64,000 nucleotides of DNA from Pseudomonas sp. PDM16 (GCF_014851865.1 NZ_JACVAM010000007.1:62001-126000), one strand, 5' to 3'. Shown: positions 1 to 9,712, numbered from the stretch's first letter. Notes: a model not told the origin generated them from the letters alone. Translations and numbers: made by a program.

Positions 1-57
1 TCGGCCGCACCCAGCGCCGGTATCCGTGACCGGTCCAAAGGAAGCCCCGTGCTATGA
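1..57 (+). CDS. 3' end of an upstream coding region (partial)
   Basis: Reading frame 1 is open from the window edge to a TGA at 55-57, giving 18 codons. That stop overlaps the ATG of the next gene in the ATGA arrangement typical of translationally coupled genes. Too little is present to identify the product; the coupling suggests it is co-transcribed with the HlyD/M50-like gene and could be another export component. The call rests only on the open frame and the overlap. Confidence 0.4.
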   Translation, partial: SAAPSAGIRDRSKGSPVL

Positions 58-2600
58 ACGGCAATATCTCCGCGAAGAAAGAGTCCGATCTCGGCGACGC
101 CCGCAAGATCGCCACGCCGCTGCTGCTGCGCAAGGGGCTGCAGGTGTTCCTGCGCAACGGCCGACAGGAGCCGTTGTACGTGGTGATCGATCCGGCCAGC
201 CAGCAGCAGTGGGAGTTGGAGACGCACCAGTTCTTCATCCTCGAGATGATGCAGGTGGACGAGGAATTCGTGGCCATTGCCGCCAGCTACGAACGACGCT
301 TCTCGCATGCTCTGAGCCGTGGTGAGCTGGATGGCCTGCTGGTGAACCTGATCGACCAGCGTCTATTGGGGCTGGCCGCTGCCGCGCACCCGCTGGTGGC
401 ACCCTATCGCGAGCAGTTGCAGGAGGATCTCCAGCGCCTGCTCGAGGAAAAGGTGGCGCGTTTCCGTGACAAGGCGGCGCCACCCGCCCGCAGTCAGACG
501 CCTGCATCGGCTCCGATCAGCGCCGTTCCGCTTCAGGCCGCTGCGCCCTCCGGCGCTACAGCCCGCCCTGGCGCAGGGGCTTCCAACGACACCAGAAGAC
601 CGGATTCGGATCAGTTGCAGGCTGGTGTGCGCGACTCAGCGGGCATGGACGACACCCTGCGTATCCCGGTACTGCACCTGTTCAATCCCCATCGTCTGCT
701 GAAGTCCATGCAGGGCTGGACGGAATCGCTCAAGTACGGCGTTTTCGTTCTGCCACTGCTGGTTGGCCTCGCGTTGGGCGTGCTGATCAACAACTACTCG
801 CTGGCCCAGCTGGATGCCGCCAGCATGCTCTCTGGCATGGGCGCGCTCGGCCATGTGTTCTTCAGCCTGTTCACCGTCAACCTGCTGTGTACCCTGACCC
901 TGGCACTCACCGCACAGAAGTACCGTGGCACGGTGTACAGCCTGTCGGTGGCGTTCATGCTTGGCTTCCTGCCGCGTTTTCTGCCACGCATTCGCCATCT
1001 GATGGGCCTCAGCCGTCGCGAGCGGCTGTGGCTGCATGGCGGTCCGGTGCTGATGCGCATCGCGTTGTTCAGCCTCGGGGTCTTCACCTGGTATCTGACC
1101 CGCTCTTCCGGGGGACTGCTACCGGCAGGTGGTCTGGCATTGGCTCTCACCGCCGGGGTGGCGCTGCTGCTGACGCTCAACCCCCTGTCGAAGAGCAGCG
1201 GCTACCATCTGATCGCCGTGTTGCTGGATGAACCGCACCTGCGTGGCAAGGCGTTCAAGGCGCTGTTCGGACGCATCAAGGGCAATGCCTACCGCGAGGC
1301 CAACGACACCGCGCTGATGGCCTACGGCCTGGCGTCGGTTTTGTACTCGGTGCTGCTGTTCGTGGTGGCGCTGGTATTGGTTAGTGGCTGGCTGGAGGTG
1401 CATTTCGGCGGCACCGGGGTACTGGCCAGTATCGTTCTGGTGGGCTACCTGAGCGTGCTGACCTACCGCAAGTTCAGGTCGGCCAACGAGATGTACGAGC
1501 GTACCGTTCAGTACGAACGCTGGAAGCGTCGTCGTCTGCCAGAAAATCTGGAGCAGAAGGTCGGTGCCCAACCCGTCAACAAGACGGCTCGCTACACCGG
1601 AAGGGTAGCGGCTCTTTCCCTGCTGATCTGTCTGTTCCTACCCTATCCCTACGAGCCGGGGGGCTCTTTCGTCATTCTGCCGACCGAGCAGCAGCAGGTG
1701 GCGAGCGACATCGGCGGTATCGTCACTGAGGTGCTGGTGGAAGGGGGAGAGCAGGTAGCGGCGGGGCAGGTCCTGGCGCGATTGGCTACGGGTGACTATT
1801 CCGGCCAGGTGAAGATCGCCGAGGCGCGCATCGCCGAGGAGATGGCGATAGTCGCCGAGCTGAAGTCGCGCCCACGGCCCGAAGAGGTGGAAGTCGCCCT
1901 GCGCAACCTGGACATGGCGCGCACCCAGACCCAGTTCAGCCAGTCCAACAATCAGCGCCATGTCACCCTGCTGGCCAAGGGTGGAGTGTCCGCGCAGCAG
2001 GCCGACCAGGCCCGCCGCCAGTACGAGGTGGACCTGATGGCGGTCAAGGTAGCTGAAGCCAACCTGGCCCTGGCCAGAACCGGAGCCACCTCTGACTCGA
2101 TTGCCGCCGCCGAGGCTCAGGTCCAGCGCTGGCGTAGCGAGCGCGACCTGTACCTGGCGAAGATCGAGCGTTCACAGCTGAGGGCGCCGATGGACGGCAA
2201 GCTGATCACCCTGCTGCTCAGGCAGAAGGTCGGCAAGTTCCAGCCTCCGGGTGAGCCCTTCGCAGTGGTGGAGAAGGCCGATCGGGTTTACGCCGAGATC
2301 GAGGTGCCGGAAACCGAGATCGGGTACGTGCAGCCGGGGGCGGTACTCAAGGTCAAGCCGCTGGCCTACTCCGACCGGCTGTTCGATGGGACCGTGACGC
2401 AGATCGATGCCAACGTGATCGAGAAGACCACGGGCAAGTACGTCAAGGTGCTGACGACAATCGATAACCCGAACGGGGAGCTGAAGTCGGGCATGACCGG
2501 CTACGCCAAGGCTGCGGGTGAGACATTGCCGGTATGGAAGGCCTTCACCCGGGCGATCTTCCGCTTCATCGATGTCGAACTGTGGTCGTGGATTCCCTGA
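54..2600 (+). CDS. M50-like membrane domain fused to HlyD-type periplasmic adaptor
   Basis: An 848-residue membrane protein. Residues 1-210 are soluble, with an Ala/Pro-rich linker near 140-200. Residues 225-480 hold several membrane segments and resemble the M50 peptidase fold: an NPL...GYHLI stretch near 380 matches the NPL-x-x-DGYY element of M50 proteins, but the Asp is replaced by Ser and the expected HExxH is only LGHVFFSL, so proteolytic activity is doubtful. After another membrane segment (about 525-540) comes a HlyD-like adaptor: lipoyl-type half-motif near 565-600, helical hairpin near 605-700, then beta-barrel. Adaptors of this kind bridge inner-membrane transporters and outer-membrane channels. 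The start has AAGGAAG upstream and overlaps the preceding stop. The exported substrate is unknown. Confidence 0.75.
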   Translation: MNGNISAKKESDLGDARKIATPLLLRKGLQVFLRNGRQEPLYVVIDPASQQQWELETHQFFILEMMQVDEEFVAIAASYERRFSHALSRGELDGLLVNLIDQRLLGLAAAAHPLVAPYREQLQEDLQRLLEEKVARFRDKAAPPARSQTPASAPISAVPLQAAAPSGATARPGAGASNDTRRPDSDQLQAGVRDSAGMDDTLRIPVLHLFNPHRLLKSMQGWTESLKYGVFVLPLLVGLALGVLINNYSLAQLDAASMLSGMGALGHVFFSLFTVNLLCTLTLALTAQKYRGTVYSLSVAFMLGFLPRFLPRIRHLMGLSRRERLWLHGGPVLMRIALFSLGVFTWYLTRSSGGLLPAGGLALALTAGVALLLTLNPLSKSSGYHLIAVLLDEPHLRGKAFKALFGRIKGNAYREANDTALMAYGLASVLYSVLLFVVALVLVSGWLEVHFGGTGVLASIVLVGYLSVLTYRKFRSANEMYERTVQYERWKRRRLPENLEQKVGAQPVNKTARYTGRVAALSLLICLFLPYPYEPGGSFVILPTEQQQVASDIGGIVTEVLVEGGEQVAAGQVLARLATGDYSGQVKIAEARIAEEMAIVAELKSRPRPEEVEVALRNLDMARTQTQFSQSNNQRHVTLLAKGGVSAQQADQARRQYEVDLMAVKVAEANLALARTGATSDSIAAAEAQVQRWRSERDLYLAKIERSQLRAPMDGKLITLLLRQKVGKFQPPGEPFAVVEKADRVYAEIEVPETEIGYVQPGAVLKVKPLAYSDRLFDGTVTQIDANVIEKTTGKYVKVLTTIDNPNGELKSGMTGYAKAAGETLPVWKAFTRAIFRFIDVELWSWIP

Positions 2601-2623
2601 TCCGCGACATCTGAGCCACACAG

Positions 2624-2650
2624 AAAAACACCGGCCTCGGCCGGTGTTTT
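2624..2650. terminator. Bidirectional rho-independent terminator
   Basis: A near-perfect inverted repeat, AACACCGGCC / GGCCGGTGTT, is flanked by an A-run on the left and a T-run on the right. It can therefore end transcription of the HlyD-like gene (plus) and of the convergent flavoprotein gene that stops at 2662 (minus). Confidence 0.85.
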
Positions 2651-2661
2651 CATCTGCGCGC

Positions 2662-3918
2662 TCAGGCTGCTGGTGTGGGCAGCAGCTCCTTCAGCGGCCG
2701 GCTGTCGTCAGCCAGCTGCTCGGCGGTCACGGCGATACCTTCGGCCACCAGCCGCTTGGCGGCGATGAAGTCCTGCGGGCGGTTCACCGTGTCGGCTGCG
2801 AGCACCTTGCCGTCCCTGAGGTAGAAGGCACTGAAGCTGTCGGTCAGCGGGTCGCCTCGCAGCACCAGGCGTTCGAAGCCTTCGGACAGGCCGACCATCT
2901 TCAGCTTCAGCTCGTACTGATCGGACCAGAACCAGGGCACCGAAGCGTAGGTCTTGGCCTTGCCGGCCATGCCGGCGGCGGCCACGCGCGACTGTTCCAG
3001 GGCGTTGGGTACCGACTCCAGGCGCAGTCGGCGGCCGAGTAGCGGATTGGGATGGTTGGTGCAGTCGCCAGCGGCGTAAATGTCCGGGTCGCTGGTGCGA
3101 GCCTGTTCGTCGACGAGGATGCCATTGTCCACCGCAAGGCCGGCCTCGGCAGCCAGTTCGGTATTGGCGATCAAGCCGATGCCGACCACCACCAGGTCGG
3201 CCTCCAGGCGGCTGCCGTCGGCGCAGATCACCGCGCTGACCAACTCGTTTGCGACCTCCAGATCAGCCACCTGCACGCTGATGCGGATGTCCACGCCGGC
3301 CTCGCGGTGCTTGCGCTCGTAGTAGGCCGACAGCTCGGCCGCCGTGACGCGTTGCAGCACGCGCGGCAGGGCTTCCAGTATGGTGACTTCCAGACCCTGG
3401 GCCACGGCTGCGGCGGCCACCTCCAGACCGATGTATCCGCCGCCGACGATGGCCAGGCGCTTGCCAGGGGCCATCTGTGCGCGGATCAGCTCGACATCGT
3501 CGAGGGTGCGCAGGTAGTGGAAGTTGGAGCAGCGCTCGGCGGCCATGGCATTCGGTACCGCCAGCGGTCGTGGGCGGCCGCCGGTGGCGATGGCCAGCTT
3601 GTCGTAGGTCAACTGCTTGCCATCGGCCAGCGCCAGGCGCTTGTTGGCGCGGTCGATATGGGTTACTCGCACACCACCGAAGAACTCCACGCCGGCCTTG
3701 TCGTAGGCCATCTGCGGGCGGATCGACAGGCTGCTTTTCTCCACGCTGCCGGCCAGATAGGCCTTGGACAGCGGCGGGCGATGGTAGGGCAGATGAGCCT
3801 CTTCGCCGAGCAGCAGGATGCGCCCCTCCCAGCCCTCGTTACGCAGGGCGATGGCCAGTTCACCGCCGGCATGGCCGGCGCCGATGATGATGGCGGTAGA
3901 GGAAGCTGCGTCTGTCAT
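2662..3918 (-). CDS. FAD-dependent NAD(P)H:ferredoxin/rubredoxin reductase-type oxidoreductase
   Basis: A 418-residue flavoprotein of the oxygenase-coupled ferredoxin/rubredoxin/putidaredoxin reductase family. The N-terminal FAD-binding Rossmann motif IIGAGHAGGELA is at about 11-22; an NAD(P)H-binding motif, IVGGGYIGLEVAAA, lies near 157-170; a second FAD motif containing YAAGDC lies near 280; and the last 90 residues form the reductase C-terminal domain. Such proteins pass electrons from NAD(P)H to small iron-sulfur or rubredoxin carriers feeding monooxygenases or dioxygenases. No ferredoxin or oxygenase gene lies next to it, so the partner is unknown. It is divergent from chrA and convergent with the HlyD-like gene across a shared terminator. 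Confidence 0.85.
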   Translation of the reverse strand: MTDAASSTAIIIGAGHAGGELAIALRNEGWEGRILLLGEEAHLPYHRPPLSKAYLAGSVEKSSLSIRPQMAYDKAGVEFFGGVRVTHIDRANKRLALADGKQLTYDKLAIATGGRPRPLAVPNAMAAERCSNFHYLRTLDDVELIRAQMAPGKRLAIVGGGYIGLEVAAAAVAQGLEVTILEALPRVLQRVTAAELSAYYERKHREAGVDIRISVQVADLEVANELVSAVICADGSRLEADLVVVGIGLIANTELAAEAGLAVDNGILVDEQARTSDPDIYAAGDCTNHPNPLLGRRLRLESVPNALEQSRVAAAGMAGKAKTYASVPWFWSDQYELKLKMVGLSEGFERLVLRGDPLTDSFSAFYLRDGKVLAADTVNRPQDFIAAKRLVAEGIAVTAEQLADDSRPLKELLPTPAA

Positions 3919-4055
3919 GGTGGCCTCGGGCAGAAGGAAAACTGGTCGCTAGTGTATGCATCCGCGCTGGCCAAGTCCCGGCCGAAGATGCCAATCGCCA
4001 TGCCGTTGTCGCAATGCCTATGGCAGCATGGCCGGCAATCCGGGGGAGGGCACGC

Positions 4056-5396
4056 ATGCAGACCGAGGGACCGCAGCCGTTGAGCTGGCGTGAGGCGTTG
4101 AGATTCTGGCTGAAACTGGGCTTCATCAGCTTCGGTGGGCCGGCCGGGCAGATCGCCATCATGCATCAGGAACTGGTGGAACGCCGTCGCTGGATATCCG
4201 AGCGAAGGTTTCTGCATGCCCTCAATTACTGCATGTTGCTCCCGGGACCGGAGGCCCAGCAGCTGGCCACCTATATCGGCTGGCTGCTGCACCGTACCTG
4301 GGGCGGCGTAATCGCCGGCGTGCTGTTCGTGTTGCCGTCGCTGCTGATCCTGATCCTGCTGTCGTGGTTGTACATCGCCTTCGGCGACCTGGCCCTGGTG
4401 GCCGGTATCTTCTATGGCATCAAGCCGGCGGTGACCGCCATCGTGCTGCATGCGGCCCACCGCATCGGCTCGCGGGCGTTGCAGAACCGTTGGCTGTGGG
4501 GCATAGCCGCGCTGGCTTTCGTCGCCATCTTCGTGCTGCAGCTGCCGTTCCCGCTGATCGTGCTGGGTGCAGCACTGCTCGGTGTGCTCGGCGGGCGTGT
4601 GGCGCCAGGGTATTTCGCCCTCGGTGGCGGCCAAGGTGCGGCGCAGAACGCCTACGGCCCGGCGCTGATCGACGATGACACGCCGACACCAGATCACGCG
4701 CGCTTCCGCGTCTCGCGCCTGCTGCTCCTGCTGCTGGTCGGCGCCGTGCTCTGGTTGCTGCCGATGGGGCTGCTGACCCTGGCTTTCGGTTGGCAGGGCA
4801 GCCTGACCCAGATGGGCTGGTTCTTCACCAAGGCCGCGCTGCTCACCTTCGGCGGCGCCTATGCGGTGCTGCCCTATGTCTACCAGGGTGCCATCGGCCA
4901 CTATGGCTGGCTGACGCCGAGCCAGATGATCGATGGCCTTGCCCTGGGCGAGGCCACTCCGGGACCGCTGATCATGGTGGTGGCCTTCGTCGCCTTCCTG
5001 GGGGGATACGCCCAGCCGGTGTTCGGTGCCGACTCGGCCTTCGCCACTGGCGCGCTGGCGGCCTGCCTGGTGACCTGGTTCACTTTCCTTCCGTCGTTCC
5101 TGTTCATCCTCGCCGGCGGCCCGCTGGTGGAGGCGACCCATGGCGAACTGAAGTTCACGGCACCGCTGACCGCCATTACCGCGGCGGTGGTGGGGGTGAT
5201 CGTCAACCTGGCGCTGTTCTTTGCCTACCATGTGCTCTGGCCTGAGGGCTTTGCGGGTGCCTTCGACTGGCGGTCGGCGCTGATCGTCCTGGGTGCGGCT
5301 TTGGCACTGTTCGTGTGGCGCCGTGGTGTGATCGAGGTGCTGCTGGCCTGTGCAGTGGTGGGGCTGGCGGTCCATCTGGCACGAGGCCTTTATTGA
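4056..5396 (+). CDS. chrA: Chromate transporter ChrA
   Basis: A 446-residue inner-membrane protein with about ten hydrophobic segments and the internally duplicated architecture of long-chain CHR transporters. The N-terminal half contains the family motif FISFGGPAGQIA (near 20-32); the second half carries the matching LTFGGAYAVLPY (near 265). The family exports chromate. The ATG at 4056 is chosen because GGGGGAGGG lies just upstream; an in-frame ATG at 4014 has no such site and would add residues unlike the family. A 58-nt gap separates it from the diguanylate cyclase, and no chrB regulator is visible. Confidence 0.9.
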   Translation: MQTEGPQPLSWREALRFWLKLGFISFGGPAGQIAIMHQELVERRRWISERRFLHALNYCMLLPGPEAQQLATYIGWLLHRTWGGVIAGVLFVLPSLLILILLSWLYIAFGDLALVAGIFYGIKPAVTAIVLHAAHRIGSRALQNRWLWGIAALAFVAIFVLQLPFPLIVLGAALLGVLGGRVAPGYFALGGGQGAAQNAYGPALIDDDTPTPDHARFRVSRLLLLLLVGAVLWLLPMGLLTLAFGWQGSLTQMGWFFTKAALLTFGGAYAVLPYVYQGAIGHYGWLTPSQMIDGLALGEATPGPLIMVVAFVAFLGGYAQPVFGADSAFATGALAACLVTWFTFLPSFLFILAGGPLVEATHGELKFTAPLTAITAAVVGVIVNLALFFAYHVLWPEGFAGAFDWRSALIVLGAALALFVWRRGVIEVLLACAVVGLAVHLARGLY

Positions 5397-5454
5397 CCCT
5401 GGCGAGGCTTTTCTATATTTGATTCAGAAAAGCAGAGGTGAGCAGCGGCATTCG

Positions 5455-7044
5455 ATGAGCAAGAGTACGGGCGCATGGCGCACGCACCGCAGCTGGTGGC
5501 AGAGGCCGTCGATCCTGTCGCTGGCCCGGGTGTTCGTTGTGCTGGTGTGTGTGTCCCTGGTGGCCACGGATGGCTGGCTGATCTGGAAGGCTCGCCAGGT
5601 ACAACTGCGTGATGCCGAGATCGAAACCTCGAACCTGGCCTCGGCGCTGGCCCGCCAGGCCAGCGATACCCTGAAGAAAGCCGATACCGTGTTGCTCGAT
5701 CTGGTCGAGCGGCTGCAGGTCGATGGCACCGATGCCGAGCAGCGGCTGCGTCTGCAGGGCCTGATGCGCCAGCATGTGCAGCAGCAGGCCGAGTTGCATG
5801 GCCTGTTCGTCTATGACCGTGACGGCAACTGGCTGGCCAATTCGTTCGGTGAGGTGCCGCCCGGCGCCAACAATGCCGATCGCGAATATTTCATCTATCA
5901 CCGCCTGCACCCGGATGATCACGGAGCCCATGTCGGTCTACCGGTGCGTAGTCGCACCACCGGTGACTGGATCATCCCGCTATCGCGGCGCCTTGAGGAT
6001 GCCCGGGGAAACTTCGCCGGGGTAGCGTTGGCGACGATTTCCATCGACTTCTTCCGGCAGTTCTACGGCACTTTCGATATCCGCGAGAGTGGCACCATCA
6101 ACCTGGTGCTGAACGATGGCACGGTGCTGGTGCGTAGCCCTTACACCGAGACGGCGATCGGCACCAGCATCGCCAATGGGCAGATCTTCAGCCGCCTGCT
6201 GCCCCAAAGCCCGACGGGCACCGCGATGCTGCCCTCGATCGTCGATGGCGTGCTGCGCATGTACAGCTACCGGCAGATTCAGGGTTATCCGCTGGTGGTA
6301 GTGGCCGCCCTGGCCGAGCGCGACATCCTGGCGGATTGGCGTGCGGATACCACTCGGCAGCTGTTCGTCGTGATCGTGCTGGCCAGCCTGCTGGCCCTGT
6401 TTGGCTTCTACCTGCTGCGGCTGATCAAGCAGAGCCAGAAGACCGAAGCCGAGCTGACGGCCACCCGCGACGCCCTGCGCTCGTTCAACAAGCGTCTGGA
6501 GCAGCAGGCTCTGGAGGATGAGCTGACGCGCCTGGCCAATCGCCGTCGCTTCATTCGCGCCCTCAGCGATGAGTTCGCCCGCGCCGTGCGCAGCCAGAAG
6601 CCGTTGGCACTGGTGCTGTTCGACGTCGACTACTTCAAGCAGTACAACGACATATATGGCCATTCGGCCGGTGATGAATGCCTGCGCAGGGTCGCCGGAG
6701 TGATTCGGGACGGTCAACGGCGTCCAGCGGACATGGCTGCGCGCTACGGGGGTGAAGAGTTTTGCCTGCTGCTCCCCGAGACAGATGCTCATGGTGCCTT
6801 GCAGGTGGCAGAGCAGATCCGACTGTCACTGGAGGATCTGGCTCTGCCGCATACCGGCTCACCTTGGCAGCGAGTCAGCCTGAGCGCGGGTGTTCATGTC
6901 TGCCTGCCGTCATCGGTAGCAGCCGATGACGGCGGCCCGGAGCAGTTGATCCAGGGCGCCGACAAGGCGCTCTACGCAGCCAAGGCCGCTGGTCGTGATC
7001 GGGTGGTGAGATACGACGACAGGGCAGGGCAATTGACCGATTAG
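5455..7044 (+). CDS. Membrane-bound diguanylate cyclase (Cache sensor + GGDEF)
   Basis: A 529-residue c-di-GMP synthase. A membrane segment near 25-45 is followed by a periplasmic Cache-type sensor region (about 50-310), a second membrane segment near 300-325, a short coiled linker and a GGDEF domain (about 360-520). The active-site signature is GGEEF. An RPAD stretch sits five residues before it, matching the RxxD inhibitory I-site that binds c-di-GMP, so product inhibition is likely. The ATG at 5455 follows AGAGGTGAG at a good distance. The stop overlaps by four bases that of the convergent racemase gene. The sensed ligand is unknown. Confidence 0.9.
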   Translation: MSKSTGAWRTHRSWWQRPSILSLARVFVVLVCVSLVATDGWLIWKARQVQLRDAEIETSNLASALARQASDTLKKADTVLLDLVERLQVDGTDAEQRLRLQGLMRQHVQQQAELHGLFVYDRDGNWLANSFGEVPPGANNADREYFIYHRLHPDDHGAHVGLPVRSRTTGDWIIPLSRRLEDARGNFAGVALATISIDFFRQFYGTFDIRESGTINLVLNDGTVLVRSPYTETAIGTSIANGQIFSRLLPQSPTGTAMLPSIVDGVLRMYSYRQIQGYPLVVVAALAERDILADWRADTTRQLFVVIVLASLLALFGFYLLRLIKQSQKTEAELTATRDALRSFNKRLEQQALEDELTRLANRRRFIRALSDEFARAVRSQKPLALVLFDVDYFKQYNDIYGHSAGDECLRRVAGVIRDGQRRPADMAARYGGEEFCLLLPETDAHGALQVAEQIRLSLEDLALPHTGSPWQRVSLSAGVHVCLPSSVAADDGGPEQLIQGADKALYAAKAAGRDRVVRYDDRAGQLTD

Positions 7045-7736
7045 GTCGAGAGGGCTTCCTGCGCTGCTGCTCTGGCATGCAACAGGGTGGTGTCGAACAG
7101 GGGCACCGATGCATCAGCCGTACCGACCAGCAATCCGATCTCGGTGCAGCCGAGAATCACAGCTTCGGCGCCACGCTCGACCAGTCGCTCGATCACCTGG
7201 CGATAAACCTGGCGCGATTCCTCCCGTACGCTGCCCAGACACAGCTCTTCGTAGATGACCCTGTGCACCTCGGCACGGTCGGCATCGTCCGGTACCAGTA
7301 CCTGAATTCCATGCCGGCTCTCCAGGCGCTCGCGATAGAACGGCTGCTCCATGGTGAAGCGGGTGCCAAGCAGACCGACCCGATGCAGCCCGGTGGAAAG
7401 GATGGCTTCTGCGGTTGGATCGGCAATGTGCAGCAGCGGAATGCTCGTGGCCTGCTCGATGGCATTCGCCACCTTGTGCATGGTGTTGGTACAGAGCACC
7501 AGGAAATCTGCGCCGGCGCGCTCCAGTGCTGCCGCTGCCTCGCCCAGCAGGGCGCCGGCGCGCGCCCAGTCGCCGCTGCGTTGCAGCTGTTCGACTTCGT
7601 GGAAGTCCACGCTGTACAGCACCAGGCGTGCCGAGTGCAGGCCACCCAGGTGAGACTTCACCGCTTCGTTGACGAGGCGGTAGTACGGCAGGGTGGACTC
7701 CCAGCTCATGCCGCCGATCAGGCCGATGGTTTTCAT
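7041..7736 (-). CDS. Aspartate/glutamate racemase family protein
   Basis: A 231-residue enzyme of the cofactor-independent Asp/Glu racemase superfamily, which interconverts L- and D-acidic amino acids or related acids with two catalytic cysteines. Both are visible: one in LVLCTNTMHK and one in ILGCTEIG, in the two half-domains. The N-terminus reads MKTIGLIGGMSWESTLPYY, typical of the YgeA/RacX branch. The start at 7736 is preferred because GGAGG lies five bases upstream; an ATG four codons earlier would sit on top of that site. It converges with the diguanylate cyclase, with a 4-nt overlap of stops. Confidence 0.88.
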   Translation of the reverse strand: MKTIGLIGGMSWESTLPYYRLVNEAVKSHLGGLHSARLVLYSVDFHEVEQLQRSGDWARAGALLGEAAAALERAGADFLVLCTNTMHKVANAIEQATSIPLLHIADPTAEAILSTGLHRVGLLGTRFTMEQPFYRERLESRHGIQVLVPDDADRAEVHRVIYEELCLGSVREESRQVYRQVIERLVERGAEAVILGCTEIGLLVGTADASVPLFDTTLLHARAAAQEALST

Positions 7737-7912
7737 CGCTTCCTCCATATTTTTCCCGGCCCATGGTGCGCTTGTGCGGCGGGGGCTGGCAGCTACAGTG
7801 TGTGGCGAATCGGGGCTAACAGATGGCCGGTTGCGCCCCGTGAGACGAGAGGGGGCGGTGTTTTCCTGCCGCCTGGGGAATAATGCGCAGCTTCTTCACC
7901 GGGCCTCACGTC

Positions 7913-8797
7913 ATGTCTTCCTCTTCTCTGAACGTTCGCCCCAGTTACCTGCACCTGCCGGCTGGCAGCTGGGCGACCGTACTCGATTGCCTGTGTGCGC
8001 GCTTCCCGCAGATATCCCGCGAGACCTGGCTGCAGCGCATGGCGCGCGGGCTGGTGCTGGACGACCAGGATCGGCCGCTGGGGCCGGAGGCGCCGTATCG
8101 CGAGGCGCTGCGGGTGCAGTATTTCCGCGAGATCGAGAATGAGCGCAAGATTCCCTTCCAGGCCTGCGTGCTGCACCTCGATAAGCACCTGCTGGTGGCG
8201 GACAAACCACATTTCCTGCCGGTGATGCCGGCAGGTGACTACGCCGAGGAAACCCTGCTTACCCGCCTGGTGCGCGAGACCGGCAACCCGCACCTGGCGC
8301 CGTTGCATCGCATCGACCGGCACACGGCGGGGCTTGTGTTGTTCTCGACCGAGCCGGCAAGCCGCGGCGCTTACCAGGCGCTGTTCCGGGAGAAACGCAT
8401 CGACAAGCGCTATCAGGCCATCGCACCGGCCCTGCCGCAACATCAGTTCCCGCTGCGTCGGCACAGCCGTCTGGAGAAGGGCGAGCCGTTCTTCCGCATG
8501 TGCGAAGTGGAGGGCGAGCCGAACAGCGAGACCTTGCTGGAGGTGCTGGAGCGGCGCGGCGAGCTGTGGCGCTATCGGCTGTTCCCGGTCACCGGCAAGC
8601 AGCATCAGTTGCGCGTACACATGGCTGCCCTGGGGGCACCGATTGTCAACGACACCTTCTATCCCGAGCTTATCGATGAGAAGGGCGTGGACGATTTCAC
8701 TCGCCCGCTGCAGCTGCTGGCCCACAGCCTGACCTTCGCCGATCCGCTGAGCGGTGAGATGCGAGGCTTCGAGAGTCGCCTTGAACTGAGCTGGTAG
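7913..8797 (+). CDS. RluA-family RNA pseudouridine synthase
   Basis: About 294 residues. The protein holds the RluA catalytic motif HRIDRHTAGLVLF, whose Asp attacks the target uridine, and downstream conserved elements RLFPVTGKQHQLRVHM and LQLLAHSL. Such enzymes isomerise specific uridines in rRNA or tRNA; the target cannot be told from sequence alone. Two in-frame ATGs exist, at 7883 and 7913. The first overlaps a sequence resembling a -10 box (AATAATGCG) and has its purine run too close, so 7913 is preferred, though neither has a strong ribosome-binding site. It abuts the convergent AraC-family gene exactly. Confidence 0.85.
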   Translation: MSSSSLNVRPSYLHLPAGSWATVLDCLCARFPQISRETWLQRMARGLVLDDQDRPLGPEAPYREALRVQYFREIENERKIPFQACVLHLDKHLLVADKPHFLPVMPAGDYAEETLLTRLVRETGNPHLAPLHRIDRHTAGLVLFSTEPASRGAYQALFREKRIDKRYQAIAPALPQHQFPLRRHSRLEKGEPFFRMCEVEGEPNSETLLEVLERRGELWRYRLFPVTGKQHQLRVHMAALGAPIVNDTFYPELIDEKGVDDFTRPLQLLAHSLTFADPLSGEMRGFESRLELSW

Positions 8798-9712
8798 TCA
8801 GACCGCGCTGCGCAGTCGTGCCAAATCGCGTACCGGCGGTTCGCCGAACAGGCGGCTGTATTCGCGGCTGAATTGCGACGGGCTCTCGTAGCCGACCTTG
8901 TAGCCTGCGCTCGACACATCCAGGTTCTCGCACAGCATCAGTCGCCGTGCTTCCTGCAGGCGCAGCTGCTTCTGATACTGCAGCGGGCTCATGGCGGTTA
9001 CCGCCTTGAAGCGGTGATGCAGGGTGGACGTGCTGAGGTTGGCCACCCGCGCCAGTTCGTCGATGCGCAGAGGCTCGTGGTAGTGGTTGTTCAGCCACTC
9101 GATGGCGCGGTTGACCCGATGAGCCTGGGTGTCGGCGGTGGCGATGTCGCGTAGCAGTTGACCCTGGGCGCTATGCAGCAGGCGATAGAGAATCTCTTGT
9201 CGCACCAGCGGGGCGAGCATGGCGATATCTCGTGGGCTCTCCAGCAGTCGCAACAGGCGTAGTACGGCATCCAGCAGCGGACCGTCGAGCCGGTCGACAT
9301 GCAGACCACGACCGCTGCCTCGATTGGGCACGCCAATCGGGCCGGCGGCGGCCAGCAGGCTGCCGATCTCGTTGGGGTCGATGTCCAAGCGCAGGCTCAG
9401 ATAAGGAGCCTCGGGGGAGGCCAGGGTGACTTCGCCGGTGACCGGCAGAGTCACCGAGGCCACCAGGTAATGCAGCGGGTCGTAGCAGTAGGTCTCGTCT
9501 TCCAGACGCACCATCTTCTGCCCCTGGGCCATGATGCACAGCGCCGGGCGATACAGGCAGTGGGTGATGGGCGACGGCTCGGTGGCCCGGTACAGCACCA
9601 GGTCGGGTACTGCCGTTTCGGCGGCCCCGATGCCGGGGCAGAATTGGGTGATCAGCTCGGCCAGTTCCTGACGCTGAGTCTCCAGGTAGGGCTCGGGGGG
9701 CATGTCTGACAT
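8798..9712 (-). CDS. AraC-family transcriptional regulator
   Basis: A 304-residue regulator with an N-terminal cupin-like ligand-binding/dimerisation domain (about 20-170, with conserved PALCIMAQGQKMV) and two C-terminal helix-turn-helix motifs in an AraC DNA-binding domain (about 205-300). The second helix-turn-helix region reads VGYESPSQFSREYSRLFG. This arrangement matches AraC proteins that often control a neighbouring oxidoreductase gene, but no such gene adjoins it here, so the target is unknown. The start is the ATG of MSDMPPEP; an upstream alternative would add residues unlike the family. Confidence 0.85.
   Translation of the reverse strand: MSDMPPEPYLETQRQELAELITQFCPGIGAAETAVPDLVLYRATEPSPITHCLYRPALCIMAQGQKMVRLEDETYCYDPLHYLVASVTLPVTGEVTLASPEAPYLSLRLDIDPNEIGSLLAAAGPIGVPNRGSGRGLHVDRLDGPLLDAVLRLLRLLESPRDIAMLAPLVRQEILYRLLHSAQGQLLRDIATADTQAHRVNRAIEWLNNHYHEPLRIDELARVANLSTSTLHHRFKAVTAMSPLQYQKQLRLQEARRLMLCENLDVSSAGYKVGYESPSQFSREYSRLFGEPPVRDLARLRSAV

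Noticed and set aside
3052..4083. 343-codon plus-strand frame opposite the ferredoxin-reductase-type gene
   Set aside because: Shadow frame; the opposite strand encodes clear FAD and NAD motifs.
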